Shown here: positions 61,453 to 64,000 of the stretch, in pieces
How the letters are laid out: the number at the start of each line of letters is the position of its first letter
How positions within the stretch are numbered: the first letter of the stretch is position 1
Assembly (NCBI GenBank): GCA_002314885.1
Contig: DCHT01000036.1
Coordinates: forward strand, 11,546-75,545
DNA from: Bacteroidales bacterium UBA1745
GTDB taxonomy: Bacteria; Bacteroidota; Bacteroidia; Bacteroidales; UBA932
Reading direction: 5' to 3'
DNA length: 64,000 bases
Position numbers and translations under genes: made by a program
The notes under the pieces: generated by a model
Databases searched by the model: none
What the model was told of the DNA's origin: nothing
Seen by the model: the letters and a program-made list of their open reading frames with translations, nothing else

Positions 61453-62930
61453 CAGTCTTTGACTATGCCGGCCTCGCGGGCCTTGCTGATCATTTCGGCG
61501 TTGCTCTTCACGTCCATCTTGGAATAGATGTTCTGCTTGTGGTTGCTGACCGTGCGGGTGCTCAGGAAGAGCTGCTCGGCAATCTGGGCCGCAGACATAC
61601 CTTTTGCACTGAGACGTATGATTTCGACTTCCCTTTCGGAAAGTTCCAGTTCCTTGGCGGCAGCCCTCTGGGACACTATTATATTATAGACATACTGGGC
61701 CACGTCGTCGGAGAGGGCCTTGGCTCCGCAGATGAATTCGTCGCAGCGGGCCTTGACCTCATCAGGACTGAGCTTGGCACAGTCTTCGACGAATTTGCGG
61801 ATAGCATTTTCCTGGGCATTGAAAGGGTTGTTGAAATCCTTTGATATAAAGGCCAGGAGTTCCTCCTTTGACTGATTCTGGCGCCTGAGTTCCTCCTTCT
61901 GGCGGGCGATGCGCTGGTTGCGGACGACAAGCAGAATGGACAGGATGACCAGGAGTGCCAAGGCCAGCACCGCACTTATCAGCTGATATCCGCGGCGGCG
62001 TATGGTCTGCTGCTTGAGGGCTGTCTCGTACTTGGTTTCCATTTCCTGAAGGTCCTTGTCGGCCTTCTGCGTAATGTACTTCTGCATAAAATAGACGCAG
62101 TTCTGGTGATACTGCGCAGCCGCCTGGCTGTCATCCAGTTCGAGGGAGAGAACTGTAAGATGATCGCAGAGCTGATATGCGGTCAGATAATCTGCCTCTT
62201 CCAAGGACTCGAGGTGTTCCAGGCAGAAATCCCTTGCTTCCCTGATGCGGCCTCCCTGGCGATAGAAGCGCATCCAGTAGGCCACGGCCTTCTTCTGGAG
62301 GGCGACATCCCCGGCGGCTGCAGCCACGACATCTCCGGACATCAATGCCTGTTCCGCCTGCCTGTAGAGAGACCTATCGATATTCTTGTCCCTCCACCTG
62401 TTCTTGTTGACAAGAATCCGTGAACGGACATAGAAGGCCATTGCCCTGTCGGAAGAAATGTTTTCACCGCTCAGGCGTATTGCCTCATCGACATATCCAA
62501 GTCCTTCGTCATTGCGGTTGAAGTCCTCGGAGATTTCCGCGAACAGGCAAATCTGGGCCTTCAGGACCAGTGCCCTTGCGACCAACTCATTGCTATGAGC
62601 CGAACGCGCAACGGCCTCCGCCTGGCTCGCATATTCCCAAGCGTGCTCATCCCTGGAACAGGCGATGTCGATCTTGGAAATAGAGCACATTGCCTCTGCC
62701 TTTCCGAGCTTGTTTCCCGAAGTCTCTGCGATGTCCAGTGCGGCCAGCGATTTTTCCATCGCACGGTCGAATTCCCTGTCCATCATCAGGGTGTCGCTCT
62801 CGCTGAGCAACTCACGGAATTCGTCCTTCTGGGACTCCTTTCGATCTTTTGCAAGGGCATCGGAAGCGAACGGCACCAATATCAGGAAAAGCGCCGAAAA
62901 AAATGTTGCAAATGGCTTGAAACGGGTCAT
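61452..62930 (-). CDS. LuxR-type regulator with TPR sensor and membrane helix
   Basis: A 492-residue protein from the ATG at 62930 (TRFKPFATFFSALFLILVPFASDALA signal). TPR-like helices run over about 35-300 (DREFDRAMEKSLAALDIAETSGNK, AWEYASQAEAVARSA). A membrane helix lies at about 315-335 (ISAVLALALLVILSILLVV), followed by a short coiled coil. The C-terminal LuxR/GerE helix-turn-helix at about 425-485 reads LSEREVEIIRLSAKGMSAAQIAEQLFLSTRTVSNHKQNIYSKM. Such proteins sense periplasmic or membrane signals and bind DNA directly. The open frame upstream to 63083 has no signal-like start. Target genes are unknown; the divergent lipoprotein is one candidate. Confidence 0.85.
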   Translation of the reverse strand: MTRFKPFATFFSALFLILVPFASDALAKDRKESQKDEFRELLSESDTLMMDREFDRAMEKSLAALDIAETSGNKLGKAEAMCSISKIDIACSRDEHAWEYASQAEAVARSAHSNELVARALVLKAQICLFAEISEDFNRNDEGLGYVDEAIRLSGENISSDRAMAFYVRSRILVNKNRWRDKNIDRSLYRQAEQALMSGDVVAAAAGDVALQKKAVAYWMRFYRQGGRIREARDFCLEHLESLEEADYLTAYQLCDHLTVLSLELDDSQAAAQYHQNCVYFMQKYITQKADKDLQEMETKYETALKQQTIRRRGYQLISAVLALALLVILSILLVVRNQRIARQKEELRRQNQSKEELLAFISKDFNNPFNAQENAIRKFVEDCAKLSPDEVKARCDEFICGAKALSDDVAQYVYNIIVSQRAAAKELELSEREVEIIRLSAKGMSAAQIAEQLFLSTRTVSNHKQNIYSKMDVKSNAEMISKAREAGIVKD

Positions 62931-62973
62931 AAGAGCATTATTTACTGCATAAAGATAGAGAAAAAACGCAAAA

Positions 62974-62989
62974 TGAGTAAAATTACTCA
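62974..62989. promoter_or_regulatory. 7-2-7 inverted repeat between divergent genes
   Basis: TGAGTAA, AA, TTACTCA forms a perfect palindrome in the 120-base region between the LuxR-type regulator and the lipoprotein gene. By position it may be an autoregulatory operator. The rest of this region shows no gene. Confidence 0.5.
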
Positions 62990-63050
62990 GTAGGATTTGC
63001 AGAATTAAACAGACTTTTGCATCAACAAAAAACCGCAAAACGTAAATATT

Positions 63051-64000
63051 ATGGATATGATGAACACACCTATTATAAACCATACCTTTTTGAAAAAACT
63101 ATTCGTAATCCTTCTGGCCTGTCTTGCTGTTTCGTGCAGCAAGATGGGCGTGAAGGAAATCCGCTTCGAGGAAGGACACAAGATTATGCTCGTGGGCGGA
63201 TCCGCGCTCCTCAGGTACACGGTCTATCCGGAAACTGCCGGGGAGGCCGAAATCGAGTGGAGGAGCAGCGTCCCGGACGTTGCATACGTGCTCGAAGGTT
63301 TCATCTTCGCGAAATCCGCCGGATTCACCACAATCACGGCAAGCTGCGGCCACGCTTACGCCGAGCTGGAGGTCGAGGTGCAGGACGTCTATGTCAAGAA
63401 GGCATCTTTCTCCGTTTCCACTCTGGAAGTTCCAGCGGGAGGCACCGCCAGCTTCGAGCTGACATCCATCACTCCTGATTATGCAAACGCCACCAACATA
63501 CGCTTCGATATCAATCCTGGCGATCGGGAATACTTCCAGGTTACGAACGTGGTGGAGAACACCATCGAAGTAAGTTGTTCGGACAATACTCCGAACGGAA
63601 AGAAAGTTACCCTCTATTGCTCCGGACTGGGCGACAATTCCCTCGCTGACATCACCCTCGTAGCAGCCAACAGGCCGCTGGTCAGCATAGGCATAAAGGC
63701 TGATGCCTCCACCGTTTACAAGGGTTCCAGCGTCAACCTTTCCGCCACGACCAACCCGGCCAGCCCAACCAAGAACGTCAGCTTCGAATGGTCCGTTGCC
63801 GACTCGAAGATTGCAAGCCTGACCCCTGACGGCGCCAACTGCAAGCTGACTGCCATCTCGGAGGGGACCACCACCGTAACCCTCAAGGAAATCAACAGCG
63901 GGAAGACCGCAGAGTGCTACATCACGGTGAAGCCACCACGCAACATCGCAAGTCTCGACCTTGGACTGTACGCCAAATGCAAAGAGAATTCGGACGGCAG
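63051..64000 (+). CDS. Lipoprotein with repeated Ig-like (Big2-type) domains, 3' end outside window
   Basis: The frame is open from the ATG at 63051 to the right edge (about 316 residues seen). A lipoprotein signal (LFVILLACLAVSCSK) is followed by Ig-like repeats of about 85 residues with the Big2 pattern. The first has GGSALLRYTVYPETAGEAEIEWRSS...GFTTITASCGHAYAELEVEV. A later one has VYKGSSVNLSATTNPASPTKNVSFEWSVADSKIASLTPDG...GTTTVTLKE. These are surface proteins of Bacteroidales, possibly adhesins or carriers of a C-terminal enzymatic or repeat domain not visible here. An alternative start is the next in-frame ATG at 63057 or 63060. Confidence 0.85.
   Translation, partial: MDMMNTPIINHTFLKKLFVILLACLAVSCSKMGVKEIRFEEGHKIMLVGGSALLRYTVYPETAGEAEIEWRSSVPDVAYVLEGFIFAKSAGFTTITASCGHAYAELEVEVQDVYVKKASFSVSTLEVPAGGTASFELTSITPDYANATNIRFDINPGDREYFQVTNVVENTIEVSCSDNTPNGKKVTLYCSGLGDNSLADITLVAANRPLVSIGIKADASTVYKGSSVNLSATTNPASPTKNVSFEWSVADSKIASLTPDGANCKLTAISEGTTTVTLKEINSGKTAECYITVKPPRNIASLDLGLYAKCKENSDG

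Overview
The window is chromosomal DNA of a member of the Bacteroidota, most likely a fairly GC-rich Bacteroidales. The signs are SusC/SusD pairs, BACON-domain and fimbrillin-like lipoproteins, TPR-type transmembrane regulators, TAnnTTTG promoter boxes, very tight gene packing and no obvious Shine-Dalgarno sequences. I cannot name a genus from sequence alone. No rRNA, tRNA, transposase, integrase or CRISPR array was seen.

Positions 1-21,076 (plus strand) form a surface polysaccharide locus. It holds glycosyltransferases of the GT2, GT4, GT8 and TupA-like ATP-grasp types, a Wzx-type flippase, a ferredoxin/F420-hydrogenase-beta-like protein paired with a polysaccharide pyruvyl transferase, a GINT1-N-like protein and a Wzy-type polymerase. 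It ends with a Wza-type export lipoprotein, a Wzc-type chain-length/tyrosine kinase with a Tyr-Gly tail, and a HAD-like hydrolase. Most of 1,965-14,958 is AT-rich and rich in CATG, unlike the rest of the window, so it looks like an imported, mosaic serotype cassette set between native export genes.

Positions 21,073-24,363 (minus strand) carry a GT2 coupled to metY and metX (methionine/cysteine synthesis). A proline-rich lipoprotein (24,478) and an SGNH hydrolase (26,615, minus) follow.

Positions 26,630-56,296 are one large polysaccharide utilization locus. A minus-strand operon of about 21 kb runs from a GH31 at 47,403 through a clan-A glycosidase, a BACON lipoprotein, two SusC-type receptors, one SusD, several binding lipoproteins and a GH5. 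A regulator (47,605) and a divergent operon (HAP-GH97, clan-A GH, GH3) face it. Two enzymes are glycosidase-phosphatase fusions of unrelated phosphatase classes: GH5 with a Cys-based tyrosine-phosphatase-like domain, and a histidine acid phosphatase with GH97. The two operons share a long conserved promoter element at identical spacing. Together this suggests a system that degrades a phosphorylated glycan.

Positions 56,265-64,000 hold a lone GT2, a large MG2/TonB-plug protein, a frameshifted DUF3667 protein, prmA, a LuxR-type TPR regulator and the start of a lipoprotein with Ig-like repeats. Three genes appear frameshifted (a BACON lipoprotein, the DUF3667 gene and a small peptide gene); whether these are biological or assembly errors cannot be decided here.
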